Source: an uncultured Bacilli bacterium (GTDB taxonomy: Bacteria > Bacillota_I > Bacilli_A > RF39 > UBA660). From it: a stretch of 9,024 nt of DNA. A model generated the notes under the pieces. That model saw nothing but the letters and a program-made list of their open reading frames with translations, ran no database searches and had not been told where the DNA came from. Shown one piece after another: positions 1 to 6,821 of the stretch; the first letter of the stretch is position 1, and each line of letters opens with the position of its first letter. The stretch is taken from the NCBI GenBank assembly GCA_934149245.1, contig CAKPER010000046.1, positions 1-9,024 of the forward strand. The letters run 5' to 3'. A program made the position numbers and the translations under genes.

Positions 1-728
1 GTTTCTCTTTTGTATTTAATGCTGTTATTAATAATTTGATTTAAAATAAATTCTAACCATTTAGTATCTGTTAGGATTTGTTTCTTCTTAACATCTACTT
101 CTAATCTAACGTTATTTTCTAGTAAGTCATCTTTATTTTTTAGGGCAACACTTTTAATTATTTCTTGAAGATTTTGTTCCTTAATAAGATAGTCTTTTTC
201 AGCATTTTCACTTCTTACATAATATAGAATTTGATCAATATAATTATCTAATTTTCTAACTTGCTCTATATATCTTTTATCTATTTGATTTTTGTGATTA
301 TGACTTAATAAAATTAGACTGGATATTGGCATTTTTACCTCATGAATCCACATTTCTACGTACTCTTTAAAGTCGGTAATACTTAAATTATACTCTTTTA
401 CTTTTTCAATCATTGATTTGTTTATTTCATAAAGAGTGTTATAAAATATTTCTCCATCATAGAAGTCTGGAATATTGAGCATTTCTAATACTAAATATTT
501 CTGATCTAGTTTATTTAGAATGTTTTTTAAATTTTGATAAAAGTTGTATCTTCTAAAGAAATCAAATAAAGTATTTAAGAGAACAACGATAATAAAAATA
601 ATTGTTATAGCAAATTTTACGGATAATTCTACTTTAAAAACATTTAATATTAAAATAGAGATAATAAAACCTATAATTGATATTAGAAACTGAGGAAATT
701 TATCTAATAAATATTTTTTTAAACTCAT
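1..728 (-). CDS. BceS-type intramembrane-sensing histidine kinase, C-terminus cut by window edge
   Basis: Membrane sensor kinase of the BceS/GraS class, which in known systems detects cell-wall antibiotics through a partner ABC transporter and phosphorylates a BceR-type regulator. The minus strand is open from the ATG at 728-726 through base 1: 242 residues with no stop. Two hydrophobic helices (about residues 12-31 and 38-55) are joined by only a few residues, the class hallmark, so there is no real extracellular sensor domain. The H-box WIHEVKMPI has its phospho-acceptor at His129. The N-box NQIINNSIKY lies near the window edge. The missing part should be the G-boxes, some 80-90 residues judging by usual family length. 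The start overlaps the regulator's TGA in an ATGA junction, implying translational coupling. The kinase class is clear. The stimulus is unknown, and a BceAB-type transporter would be expected to the left, outside this window. Confidence 0.93.
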   Translation of the reverse strand, partial: MSLKKYLLDKFPQFLISIIGFIISILILNVFKVELSVKFAITIIFIIVVLLNTLFDFFRRYNFYQNLKNILNKLDQKYLVLEMLNIPDFYDGEIFYNTLYEINKSMIEKVKEYNLSITDFKEYVEMWIHEVKMPISSLILLSHNHKNQIDKRYIEQVRKLDNYIDQILYYVRSENAEKDYLIKEQNLQEIIKSVALKNKDDLLENNVRLEVDVKKKQILTDTKWLEFILNQIINNSIKYKRE

Positions 729-1387
729 AATAACTTATAGCCTTGTCCTTTTCTAGTTTCAATTTTATTTAAAAGACCAAAATCTTGTAATTTACTTCTT
801 AGTCTACTGATGTTTACTGTTAAAGCATTATCGTTTATGAACTCATTATTATTCCATAAATCTGTCATTAAATCATCTCTTTTTACTATTTTTCCTCGAT
901 TATTTAAAAGATAAGTAAATATTATCATTTCATTTTTGGTTAGTTCTAATATCTTGTCTTTTTTCTCTAGAATACCTTTTTTAGGATTAACTATAATATC
1001 ATCATAAAATAAATTATCGCGATTGTTTTCCATACGTTTAAAGATATTTTGAATTCTAAGGAGTAATATTGTTGGATGATAGGGCTTTGTAATGTAATCA
1101 TCAGCACCATAAGATATAGATAAGACTTCATCTATTTCACTAACTCTACTAGTTACCATAATAACAGGAATATTGGATTCTTTTCTAATTTCTCTTAATA
1201 AAATTTCGCCATTGATATTTGGTAGATTTATGTCTAATAAAATTAAATCTGACTTTATTTTTTTGATACTTTCTTTAGCATTTTCAAAATTAGTTAGTGC
1301 CTGCACTTTATAACCAGAATTTTCTAGTAAAGTTTTTAATTCATTTCTAATAACTTTTTCATCTTCTATAATTAATATTTTTTTCAC
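725..1387 (-). CDS. BceR-type OmpR-family response regulator
   Basis: Cytoplasmic two-component response regulator, partner of the overlapping kinase. The receiver domain (about residues 1-118) has the acidic pocket Glu8-Asp9, phospho-acceptor Asp52 (LLDINLP), Thr79 and Lys101 (TKP). The C-terminal winged helix (about 130-220) ends in the typical RKGQGYKLL wing. The 220-residue length fits the family. The start is GTG (1387-1385), preceded by AGGAGG at 1399-1394 with 6 nt spacing. The TGA stop overlaps the kinase ATG. Pairing with an intramembrane-sensing kinase and the Bce-like palindrome upstream suggests control of a peptide-antibiotic detoxification transporter and autoregulation; that role is inferred from the family. 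Fold and residues are read directly. Confidence 0.93.
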   Translation of the reverse strand: MKKILIIEDEKVIRNELKTLLENSGYKVQALTNFENAKESIKKIKSDLILLDINLPNINGEILLREIRKESNIPVIMVTSRVSEIDEVLSISYGADDYITKPYHPTILLLRIQNIFKRMENNRDNLFYDDIIVNPKKGILEKKDKILELTKNEMIIFTYLLNNRGKIVKRDDLMTDLWNNNEFINDNALTVNISRLRSKLQDFGLLNKIETRKGQGYKLL

Positions 1388-1423
1388 TAAGAGCCTCCTA
1401 ATAATTAATTTTTCTTTAGTTCT

Positions 1424-1452
1424 ATTATATCATTTTTTTGATTATTTAATGT
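1424..1452 (-). promoter_or_regulatory. Promoter of the BceRS-type operon
   Basis: A perfect TATAAT -10 box lies at 1429-1424 on the minus strand, 36 nt upstream of the GTG start. At 17-bp spacing (about 1452-1447) there is only a poor -35 match. A weak -35 fits a promoter that needs an activator, and a palindrome lies about 20 bp further upstream. The -10 is seen directly; activator dependence is inferred. Confidence 0.55.
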
Positions 1453-1471
1453 TTTTATTTAAAAATAGTAT

Positions 1472-1487
1472 ATTACAATTTTGTAAT
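1472..1487. promoter_or_regulatory. BceR-like operator palindrome TTACA-N4-TGTAA
   Basis: ATTACAA-TT-TTGTAAT is a 7-bp inverted repeat around 2 bp and exactly fits TNACA-N4-TGTAA, the motif described for BceR-type regulators in low-GC Gram-positives. Its centre is about 50 bp upstream of the TATAAT box of the regulator gene, a reasonable place for activation. It sits inside a larger, less perfect AT-rich inverted repeat (about 1460-1501), so it could instead form part of a weak terminator for the VanZ operon. The 2-nt loop and the lack of G/C in most of the stem make that less likely. Confidence 0.5.
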
Positions 1488-1506
1488 GTATAAGTATTTT
1501 TAGTTT

Positions 1507-1998
1507 TTATTGATTACTAATAATTAATAGAATAATTAGAGATATAAAAAGGACTGCTACAATAGTTCCTATACCATTTAAGATTTTATTTATTTTTATT
1601 TTATCTTTAAATATTTTATTTAAAATGAGATAAAATGTTAGACCAAAGAGTGTTCCTGTTGTATTTGTAATAATATCTGTTATATCAGAAGCTCCAATGC
1701 TTAATATAAATTGCAGTGTTTCAAGAAGAAAACTAAATGATAATCCTAAAAGAATTGTTTTTGTATTAGAGGTATTTAACATTTTTAGGAGAATACCTAA
1801 GGGAATGAATATTAAAATATTATCAATTACTTCTGATAAGTGAAAGCTTGTTTCGTGTGGATAATAAAAGGGAATTAAATTTATACTTCTTGGAGTTATT
1901 AGATCAGAAAATCGGTAAGAAAGTTTAAACAGAATAATCCAAGCTAAGAGAAGAAGATAAATTCCTAATAAAATTTTTGATTTTGTTTTTTCGTTCAT
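1507..1998 (-). CDS. VanZ-family membrane protein
   Basis: Small polytopic membrane protein of the VanZ family. The founding member raises teicoplanin resistance in enterococci; the biochemical activity of the family is poorly defined. Its 163 residues contain about five hydrophobic helices (roughly 9-26, 57-74, 81-100, 108-128, 142-160). Family motifs are visible: RSINLIPF (37-44), NILIFIPLG (60-68), ExxQ (Glu93, Gln96) and the D-x-x-D-x-x-x-N-x-x-G segment (Asp105, Asp108, Asn112, Gly115). The ATG at 1998-1996 is preceded by GAAAGGAA at good spacing. The gene starts 36 bp after the C39 peptidase gene ends, so the two are probably co-transcribed. The role in lipoglycopeptide tolerance is an inference from the family and the neighbouring VanRS-like pair. 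Confidence 0.88.
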   Translation of the reverse strand: MNEKTKSKILLGIYLLLLAWIILFKLSYRFSDLITPRSINLIPFYYPHETSFHLSEVIDNILIFIPLGILLKMLNTSNTKTILLGLSFSFLLETLQFILSIGASDITDIITNTTGTLFGLTFYLILNKIFKDKIKINKILNGIGTIVAVLFISLIILLIISNQ

Positions 1999-2034
1999 AT
2001 TAAAATTCCTTTCTTTTCTATATTTTAACTAATT

Positions 2035-2856
2035 TTAAGTGTAAAGTCTTTGATATGACCATAAATTTTTGATTTGAGGGGCTATTTTTTCATAACTCCA
2101 TAATTTATTACTACGTTCTTTACTATTTGGATCTCTAACTATAAATTTACCATCTTTAATTCCTGTTATGGCGATAATGTGGCCTGTTGTTGTAAAGTCA
2201 CCTCTTCCCATACTACAAATTATAGGATGACCATTTTCTAATTCTAACATCATATTAGATTTTGATAAACTTATTTCTGTTCCTTTTATTCCAAAATATT
2301 GAACTCCTTCAGTAAAAAATGACCAACTTGTTCCAGATTGATAATAGTCATTATTAGCTGAATATAAAGCTATATCATATGGCGTAATATCATTTCTACC
2401 TGTTAAACCTGCTAGAATAATATCTAAAGATGTGGGACCACAACCATTTATTGCTATTACATCATCTTTATATATTCCATAGCCCCATCTTTTATCATAT
2501 TGAAGTAATAATGGGTATTGGCCTTTCTGCACTGTACCTATTGTATCAGAAAAAACTTGGCCTCTATTTTCTTCATACTCTAATACATAATCTGTCATAT
2601 CAATATTTCTTGCTAGCATTTCTAATAATACTTGGGGATATTTATTTTTATTTTCAATGATACTTTTAATTTTTCTATTACTCTTTGATAATTGATTAAG
2701 ATAATCTAAATCTACTTTACTTTGATTATTTGCTTCTTCTTGACTTGAAATAGCTGTATTTTCTATATTTCTAAATTTATAATCATAATAAATATTTCTG
2801 GAAATAAAACATATAATTAAGGCTATTAATAGTAAAAATACTTTATTTTTTTTCAA
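2035..2856 (-). CDS. Membrane-anchored C39-type cysteine peptidase
   Basis: Extracytoplasmic papain-like peptidase of the C39_2 type. Numbering from the upstream GTG, a signal anchor spans about 9-24, followed by a charged linker (about 25-115) and the catalytic domain (about 116-276). The catalytic set is complete: Gln122 (LQYDKRWG), Cys142 (NGCGPTS), His229 (TTGHIIAI) and Asp245 (VRDPNS). The substrate is unknown; relatives act on peptides or cell-wall-linked targets. Two starts are possible. A GTG at 2865 has no room for a ribosome binding site. The TTG at 2856-2854 follows AGAGAGTGAT at proper distance and is preferred, giving 273 residues (MKKNKVF...). The gene is followed after 36 bp by vanZ-like, and its promoter region carries the same direct repeats as the VanRS-like operon. 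Confidence 0.88.
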   Translation of the reverse strand: MKKNKVFLLLIALIICFISRNIYYDYKFRNIENTAISSQEEANNQSKVDLDYLNQLSKSNRKIKSIIENKNKYPQVLLEMLARNIDMTDYVLEYEENRGQVFSDTIGTVQKGQYPLLLQYDKRWGYGIYKDDVIAINGCGPTSLDIILAGLTGRNDITPYDIALYSANNDYYQSGTSWSFFTEGVQYFGIKGTEISLSKSNMMLELENGHPIICSMGRGDFTTTGHIIAITGIKDGKFIVRDPNSKERSNKLWSYEKIAPQIKNLWSYQRLYT

Positions 2857-2860
2857 AGAT

Positions 2861-2870
2861 ATCACTCTCT
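2861..2870 (-). promoter_or_regulatory. Ribosome binding site that decides the C39 peptidase start
   Basis: AGAGAGTGAT on the minus strand matches AGGAGGTGAT at 7 of 10 bases, with its purine core 8 nt before a TTG. The competing GTG lies inside this site, so TTG initiation at 2856 is favoured. Confidence 0.55.
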
Positions 2871-2888
2871 TTCTTTTTTAGTAAAAGT

Positions 2889-2946
2889 AAAAAAACAATC
2901 ATTTAACTAAATACAAATTTATTGTACTAGTTTTCTTATGATTGTT
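2889..2946 (-). terminator. Rho-independent terminator after the VanRS-like operon
   Basis: Reading minus, AACAATCAT (2946-2938) pairs with ATGATTGTT (2902-2894), followed by a run of seven T (2895-2889). Inside are two further matched blocks, AACTA/TAGTT and TACAA/TTGTA, so about 19 base pairs form one interrupted hairpin. It begins about 35 bp after the kinase stop. The peptidase gene starts only about 30 bp beyond it, so that gene's promoter must overlap this structure. Confidence 0.7.
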
Positions 2947-2949
2947 CTT
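2921..2949 (-). promoter_or_regulatory. Candidate promoter of the C39 peptidase-VanZ operon, inside the terminator
   Basis: TACAAT (2926-2921) is the best -10 candidate in the short gap. The -35 at 17 bp (2949-2944, AAGAAC) is poor. TTAAGA-type boxes lie just upstream, consistent with a weak, activated promoter. Transcription from here would start near 2914, past the 5' arm of the hairpin, so such transcripts would not form the full terminator. Confidence 0.35.
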
Positions 2950-2957
2950 TAATTTTT

Positions 2958-2985
2958 TCTTAGAGAAATCTTAAAATTTTCTTAA
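2958..2985 (-). promoter_or_regulatory. Three 11-bp-spaced regulator boxes (TTAAGA, TTAAGA, CTAAGA)
   Basis: On the minus strand, TTAAGA (2985-2980), TTAAGA (2974-2969) and CTAAGA (2963-2958) recur at an exact 11-bp period. One-turn direct repeats are the usual binding layout for OmpR/PhoB-family regulators. The first box overlaps the TAA stop of the VanS-like gene. A 20-bp stretch here matches the VanRS-like promoter boxes at 17 of 20 positions. Confidence 0.55.
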
Positions 2986-4124
2986 GGCTTATCTATTGGT
3001 AAAATTACAGTGAAGTTTGTTTCTTTCAGAGTACTGCTAGCAGTAATTTTTCCATGATGAAGCTCTATAATTTCTTTAGCAATAGCAAGACCTAAACCAC
3101 TACCTCCTGTTTTACTTGTTCTAGATGAATCAAGGCGATAAAATTTTTCAAATATTCTATCTAACTTTTCTTTGGGAATTTGTTTTCCTTTATTTGTAAT
3201 TTTTATTATTGCATTTTTTTCATCTTTGATAGCACTAATATCAATATTACTATCATCACTGCTGTAATTTATTGCATTTTTTATTAAATTGTTAAATACT
3301 CTACTCAATTTATCTGGATCGCCATATAGTTTTATTTCTTCTTTGGGTGTAAATTTTATCTTTTTATTCAATTCTTTTAATACTGGATAGAAGTCATCTA
3401 TAATTTGTTCTAGCATTAAATTCAAATTTAGCTCTTCTTTTTCTAATATTATTTTTTCAGAGTTAAATCTGGCTACATCAAATAATTCATTAATTAAATC
3501 TTCTAGGCGATATGATTTATCTAGAGTAATATCAATATATTTATTTCTTTGTTCCTCAGGCATATCTTTTATTTCGCTTAATAGAGATAAATAACCTATC
3601 ATTGAGGTTAGTGGTGTTTTTATATCATGGGCAAGATAAACAATTAATTCATCTTTTTTTTCTTCGTTTTCTCTAGCTAGTTTTTCATTTTTTATGGCCT
3701 CTATTTTAAAATGATTTAATTTTTTTTCAACTTCTGACATTTCTGGGGGTAAATTTATATATTCTACATTTTTATCAAATAATTTATCAGCAGATTCTGA
3801 AATGGCAGATATATAAGAAAAGATTTTTTTAAGAAGTTGGTATAGTAAAAATAAAACTAAACTTAATGATGATAATATTAATATAAAGAAAATATAGCCT
3901 TTTTCAAAAATGGTGTTATAAATGTTATCTAAGAAAAGATAAAGATTTGGATTATCATCATATAGCCATTGAAAATCTAAGTTAGATATTGCTTCGGCAA
4001 TGATAATCATTGCTATTACCATTATTATTAGACCAATTATGCATTCTACAATAAAACTCCAAAATGTATTCTTTACTAGTCTTTTCATGGTATCATTATT
4101 TTTCAATTTTATACCCCATTCCAT
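2982..4124 (-). CDS. VanS-like sensor histidine kinase
   Basis: Membrane kinase that should phosphorylate the upstream regulator. In 380 residues (from the first ATG): TM1 about 23-43, a short outer loop of about 33 residues, TM2 about 77-98, and a linker/coiled coil to about 160. The H-box YLAHDIKTPLTSMIGYL (His166) is highly VanS-like. The N-box NLIKNAINYS lies at 279-288. The ATP lid has FEKFYRLD (325-332) and GGSGLGLAIAKEI (340-352). The family senses glycopeptides or related wall stress; the real signal is not visible. The start is uncertain: the ATG at 4124 overlaps the regulator by 29 bp and lacks a ribosome binding site. A TTG at codon 7 follows GGGG, and an ATG at 4088 would lie just after the regulator's stop. 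Kinase activity should be intact, as all boxes are present. Confidence 0.92.
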   Translation of the reverse strand: MEWGIKLKNNDTMKRLVKNTFWSFIVECIIGLIIMVIAMIIIAEAISNLDFQWLYDDNPNLYLFLDNIYNTIFEKGYIFFILILSSLSLVLFLLYQLLKKIFSYISAISESADKLFDKNVEYINLPPEMSEVEKKLNHFKIEAIKNEKLARENEEKKDELIVYLAHDIKTPLTSMIGYLSLLSEIKDMPEEQRNKYIDITLDKSYRLEDLINELFDVARFNSEKIILEKEELNLNLMLEQIIDDFYPVLKELNKKIKFTPKEEIKLYGDPDKLSRVFNNLIKNAINYSSDDSNIDISAIKDEKNAIIKITNKGKQIPKEKLDRIFEKFYRLDSSRTSKTGGSGLGLAIAKEIIELHHGKITASSTLKETNFTVILPIDKP

Positions 4125-4791
4125 AAACTGTTTTTATATATTTGGCATTTCTTCCACTATCATTCATTTTTTCTCTTAAGTGTCTGATATGAACCATTAT
4201 TGTATTGTTATCTTTTTCATAATATTTTTCTTTCCAAACTTTGAAAAATAAGTCATCACTTTTAACAACATTGCCTCTGTTTAAACATAACTCCCATAAA
4301 ATGGAAAATTCTGTTTTTGTAAGTTCTATCTTTTTTTCGTTGAAATAAAATTCACGAGTGCTGTTATTTATTACTATTCCTCTGAAATCTATTTCATCTT
4401 TATTTATTTCTTTGTTTTGAATGTTATAGTTTTTATATCTCCGTAATTGAGCTTTAACTCTGGCAATTAATTCGAGAGGTTGAAATGGTTTTGTTACATA
4501 ATCATCTGCCCCAATACTAAGGCCAGTGATTTTATCAATATCTTCTACTTTAGCTGTTGCAAAAATTATAGGAAAATTATATTTTTTTCTGATTATATTA
4601 CATAATTCAAAACCATCTATATCAGGCATCATAACATCTAGTATTGCTAAATCTATTTTTAAGTTATCTAAATTATTTAATACATCTTTGGAGGAATAAT
4701 ATTTATAAACGTTATAATTTTCGTTTTTTAAATATATTTCTAATAAATCAGCTATTTCTTTTTCATCATCTACTATTAAAATATTAGTCAT
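4096..4791 (-). CDS. VanR-like OmpR-family response regulator
   Basis: Cytoplasmic response regulator paired with the VanS-like kinase. Receiver domain: acidic pair Asp8-Asp9, phospho-acceptor Asp52 (AILDVMMPDIDG), Thr79 and Lys101 (TKPF). The winged-helix domain (about 135-231) has the recognition-helix segment NNTIMVHIRHLREKM and the terminal YIKTVYGMGYKIEK. The length of 231 matches VanR proteins. The ATG at 4791 is preceded by AAGGA with 9 nt spacing. Its 3' end overlaps or abuts the kinase start. The promoter carries TTAAGA direct repeats next to the -35, suggesting autoregulation. vanH, vanA/B and vanX are absent nearby, so the name describes the closest family and does not claim glycopeptide resistance. 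Confidence 0.92.
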   Translation of the reverse strand: MTNILIVDDEKEIADLLEIYLKNENYNVYKYYSSKDVLNNLDNLKIDLAILDVMMPDIDGFELCNIIRKKYNFPIIFATAKVEDIDKITGLSIGADDYVTKPFQPLELIARVKAQLRRYKNYNIQNKEINKDEIDFRGIVINNSTREFYFNEKKIELTKTEFSILWELCLNRGNVVKSDDLFFKVWKEKYYEKDNNTIMVHIRHLREKMNDSGRNAKYIKTVYGMGYKIEK

Positions 4792-4833
4792 TAGATACCA
4801 TCCTTTCAGTTTGTAAGTAACGCTTATGTAATA

Positions 4834-4876
4834 ATTATAACACTACCTAAATAACTAATTCTTAATTTTTTCTTAA
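4834..4876 (-). promoter_or_regulatory. Promoter and autoregulatory boxes of the VanRS-like operon
   Basis: A perfect TATAAT lies at 4839-4834. At 17-bp spacing the -35 position (4862-4857) is poor. Direct repeats TTAAGA (4876-4871) and TTAAGA (4865-4860) sit 11 bp apart, the second overlapping the -35. This is the classic layout for an OmpR-family activator and most likely binds the VanR-like product itself. The same boxes precede the peptidase-VanZ operon. Confidence 0.6.
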
Positions 4877-4965
4877 AATTGTTTTTTATGTATTTTAATA
4901 ATAATTTTATTAATTACTTAATTTTTTAATAAGAGATAGAAAATAAAGAATTTTAGTGGATAAGT

Positions 4966-5499
4966 TTAATTATCTAGTCTTTTACTATAATAATCTAGTC
5001 CTGAGTATGTGCCATCTAAATTTTTCCTTCTATTTGCAACATATCCATCTTTTTTAAAACCAGATTTAATTAAAACACTTGATGATGCTTTATTATTTTC
5101 ATTACAGTAAGCTTCAACTAAATAATATTTTCTTTCATTTAATAAATAATTAGATATTGCAATAGTAGCTTCAGTTGTGTATCCTTGCTTCCAATAATCA
5201 AATAATACAATATATCCTATTGAACAATAATTATTATCTTTATTAATTTCACCTACCGAAATATTACCAATTGGTTTATTATTTTCTTTTAATGTTATTA
5301 CCCATTTTTCGCATTCGTCGGTATCAGCATTTTTTATCCAGTTTTTAATACATTGTAATTCTTCTTCTTTTGATATGTCAGAAAAATTAAGATAAGTTGC
5401 TAATCTTTTATCTGTTATTATTTCATATTGCATATCTATATCTGATTCTTTAAATCTTCTTAAAATTAGTCTTTCTGTTGTTATAGTTGGACTTAGCAT
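4966..5499 (-). CDS. GNAT N-acetyltransferase, RimJ/RimL-like
   Basis: Cytoplasmic acetyl-CoA-dependent N-acetyltransferase of the Acetyltransf_3 type. The N-terminal signature ITTERLILRRFKESD is typical. The middle segment SIGYIVLFDYWKQGYTTEA contains the Q-x-x-G-type pyrophosphate loop that binds acetyl-CoA. A later segment NxASSxVLIKSGF is the usual motif B. The substrate could be a protein amino terminus, an amino acid or a small molecule. The start is taken as ATG 5499-5497: it is preceded by GGGAGATGAT at good spacing, and the earlier ATG at 5514 overlaps that ribosome binding site. This gives 177 residues. It lies 70 bp after the HAD-like gene and may be read with it. A drug-modifying role cannot be inferred. 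Confidence 0.85.
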   Translation of the reverse strand: MLSPTITTERLILRRFKESDIDMQYEIITDKRLATYLNFSDISKEEELQCIKNWIKNADTDECEKWVITLKENNKPIGNISVGEINKDNNYCSIGYIVLFDYWKQGYTTEATIAISNYLLNERKYYLVEAYCNENNKASSSVLIKSGFKKDGYVANRRKNLDGTYSGLDYYSKRLDN

Positions 5500-5569
5500 T
5501 TGATCATCTCCCATTAAATTTTGTAATTTTTGGTATTTAAATATTATTACCTATAAATAAATAGTATCT

Positions 5570-6091
5570 TTATAACTTTTTTGTTTTAGTTTTTATAAAT
5601 CTTTTTTCTAATTCATTATTAATAAAATTAAGGTTATTTTCTCCTTTTTGGGGAATTATAGAATTTAATGTTATGCTTTCTTTTTCTTTTAATAATTCAC
5701 TAAACATTTCGTGAATTAGAGATATATCATCAGCACAGAATACACTATTAATATTATAATTCTTTTTTAAATAATTTATATAATATAAAGCACATGATAT
5801 TTTTGCTTCTCTTAATGCTTCTACATCTTGAAATTTAGTCATTAGTAATACATCATTATCAAAATATTTTGAAAGTTTTTTTTCATAAACTTCAGTAATA
5901 TCTGGATGTTCTGTAGATAACATTCCAAAAAGTAAATAATCACTGTTGTTATGCTCTTTTAATTTTTCTAATAGTCCTGCAAATTTTTTACATTCTTCCT
6001 CAGTAAATCCACCATCAACAGTACCATAAATATCGCAAAAGAATAATGTTATGCTTTTTCTTCTATTCTCATTTATTATACTATTAGTCAT
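5570..6091 (-). CDS. HAD-like protein with DxY motif I, function unknown
   Basis: Probable member of the HAD hydrolase fold, recognised from motifs only. FFCDIYGTVD near the N-terminus resembles motif I, with nucleophile Asp20 (from the chosen start). The usual second Asp is Tyr, as in some haloacid dehalogenase-type proteins (DxYGT). LLFGMLSTEH could supply the motif II Ser/Thr (Ser59/Thr60), and VFCADDISLIHEMF the acidic motif IV (Asp121-Asp122). At 173 residues it is short and has little room for a cap domain. The start is ATG 6091 with GGAGG at 6100-6096; an in-frame TTG at 6103 is ruled out because that ribosome site would lie inside the gene. It follows the metallopeptidase gene by 39 bp, suggesting co-expression. 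Enzyme activity is uncertain; it could be a binding protein that kept the fold. Confidence 0.55.
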   Translation of the reverse strand: MTNSIINENRRKSITLFFCDIYGTVDGGFTEEECKKFAGLLEKLKEHNNSDYLLFGMLSTEHPDITEVYEKKLSKYFDNDVLLMTKFQDVEALREAKISCALYYINYLKKNYNINSVFCADDISLIHEMFSELLKEKESITLNSIIPQKGENNLNFINNELEKRFIKTKTKKL

Positions 6092-6130
6092 AATTACCTC
6101 CAAGTTATTTTTTATTATATATATATTAAA

Positions 6131-6808
6131 TTATTTGCTTTTATTCTTATTAACACTATCAATTATTGTAGGAATAATATCATTTAATTTTTCGTTATCT
6201 TTAATCATTTCTAATATTAAATCATGTGGATAATTTGAAAATAAATATTTTCCTATTTTATAAACTGCACCATATCCATCAATTTGATCAAAATTATTTA
6301 TATCTTCTAAAGAAAAGTTTTCCTTTATTTCATGTTGACATTCTGGATTGCCTAATGTTGTTGCTATTGTTTCCCAAAACCATCCAGGATTTTCAGAGCC
6401 TATTTGTTGTTGACAAAGATGAGTAAATTCATGACAAGCATTATAACAAAATTCTTCTTCAGTGTATAAACTATAATCTTTTTGAGTCATAACTAAATCT
6501 AATGATTGCATATTTATATTGCCGTCTTCTGTGTTTGCAATCATCCAAGATTGATATTCTCGTGGTTTAATTTTCTTTTTATTTTTTTCGCTTTCTTCTA
6601 AAGCTTCTCTTTCAAAGGAAACGACCAAGTTCTCTTTATATTTTTCTAAATTATTGTATAGTTTTATTACTATTTTTTTATCGTAACTTATTTTAAAAAA
6701 AGATAAAATTGATGGTATTCTAAGTTTTAGTATTTTTATTAATTTACTAATGTACCTTTTATCACATTCGTTATAATATATTTGAAATAATTCATCCTCA
6801 TATAACAT
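6131..6808 (-). CDS. Cytoplasmic gluzincin-type zinc metallopeptidase
   Basis: Zinc peptidase of the peptidase MA clan. CHEFTHLCQQ gives HExxH, and GWFWETIATTL, 16 residues after the second His, supplies the third ligand Glu, the gluzincin layout. After it, GYGAVYKIGKYLFSNYP resembles the helix that follows in MA-like domains. No signal peptide or membrane segment is visible, so it should act inside the cell. The preferred start is ATG 6808-6806, with AGGAG at 6823-6819, giving 225 residues; an earlier ATG at 6832 has no ribosome binding site and would overlap the preceding fragment. It is followed after 39 bp by the HAD-like gene. The substrate is unknown. Cytoplasmic HExxH proteins in accessory regions can be toxins or regulators that cleave a specific protein, but nothing here shows that. 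Confidence 0.75.
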   Translation of the reverse strand: MLYEDELFQIYYNECDKRYISKLIKILKLRIPSILSFFKISYDKKIVIKLYNNLEKYKENLVVSFEREALEESEKNKKKIKPREYQSWMIANTEDGNINMQSLDLVMTQKDYSLYTEEEFCYNACHEFTHLCQQQIGSENPGWFWETIATTLGNPECQHEIKENFSLEDINNFDQIDGYGAVYKIGKYLFSNYPHDLILEMIKDNEKLNDIIPTIIDSVNKNKSK

Positions 6809-6821
6809 ATTATCACAACTC

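Noticed and set aside
2430..2660. Plus-strand open frame of 76 codons
   Set aside because: Lies inside the C39 peptidase gene on the opposite strand; no ribosome site and low-complexity hydrophobic translation.
1507..4791. Glycopeptide-resistance (vanHAX) cluster
   Set aside because: VanR/S-like and VanZ-family genes are present but no vanH, ligase or vanX gene is in the window.
4877..4965. Hairpin TTAATAA/TTATTAA after the acetyltransferase gene
   Set aside because: Pure A-T stem with no following T-run; not a convincing terminator.
6051..6426. Two plus-strand open frames opposite the HAD-like and metallopeptidase genes
   Set aside because: Antisense to well-supported genes with clear motifs; typical shadows of AT-rich DNA.
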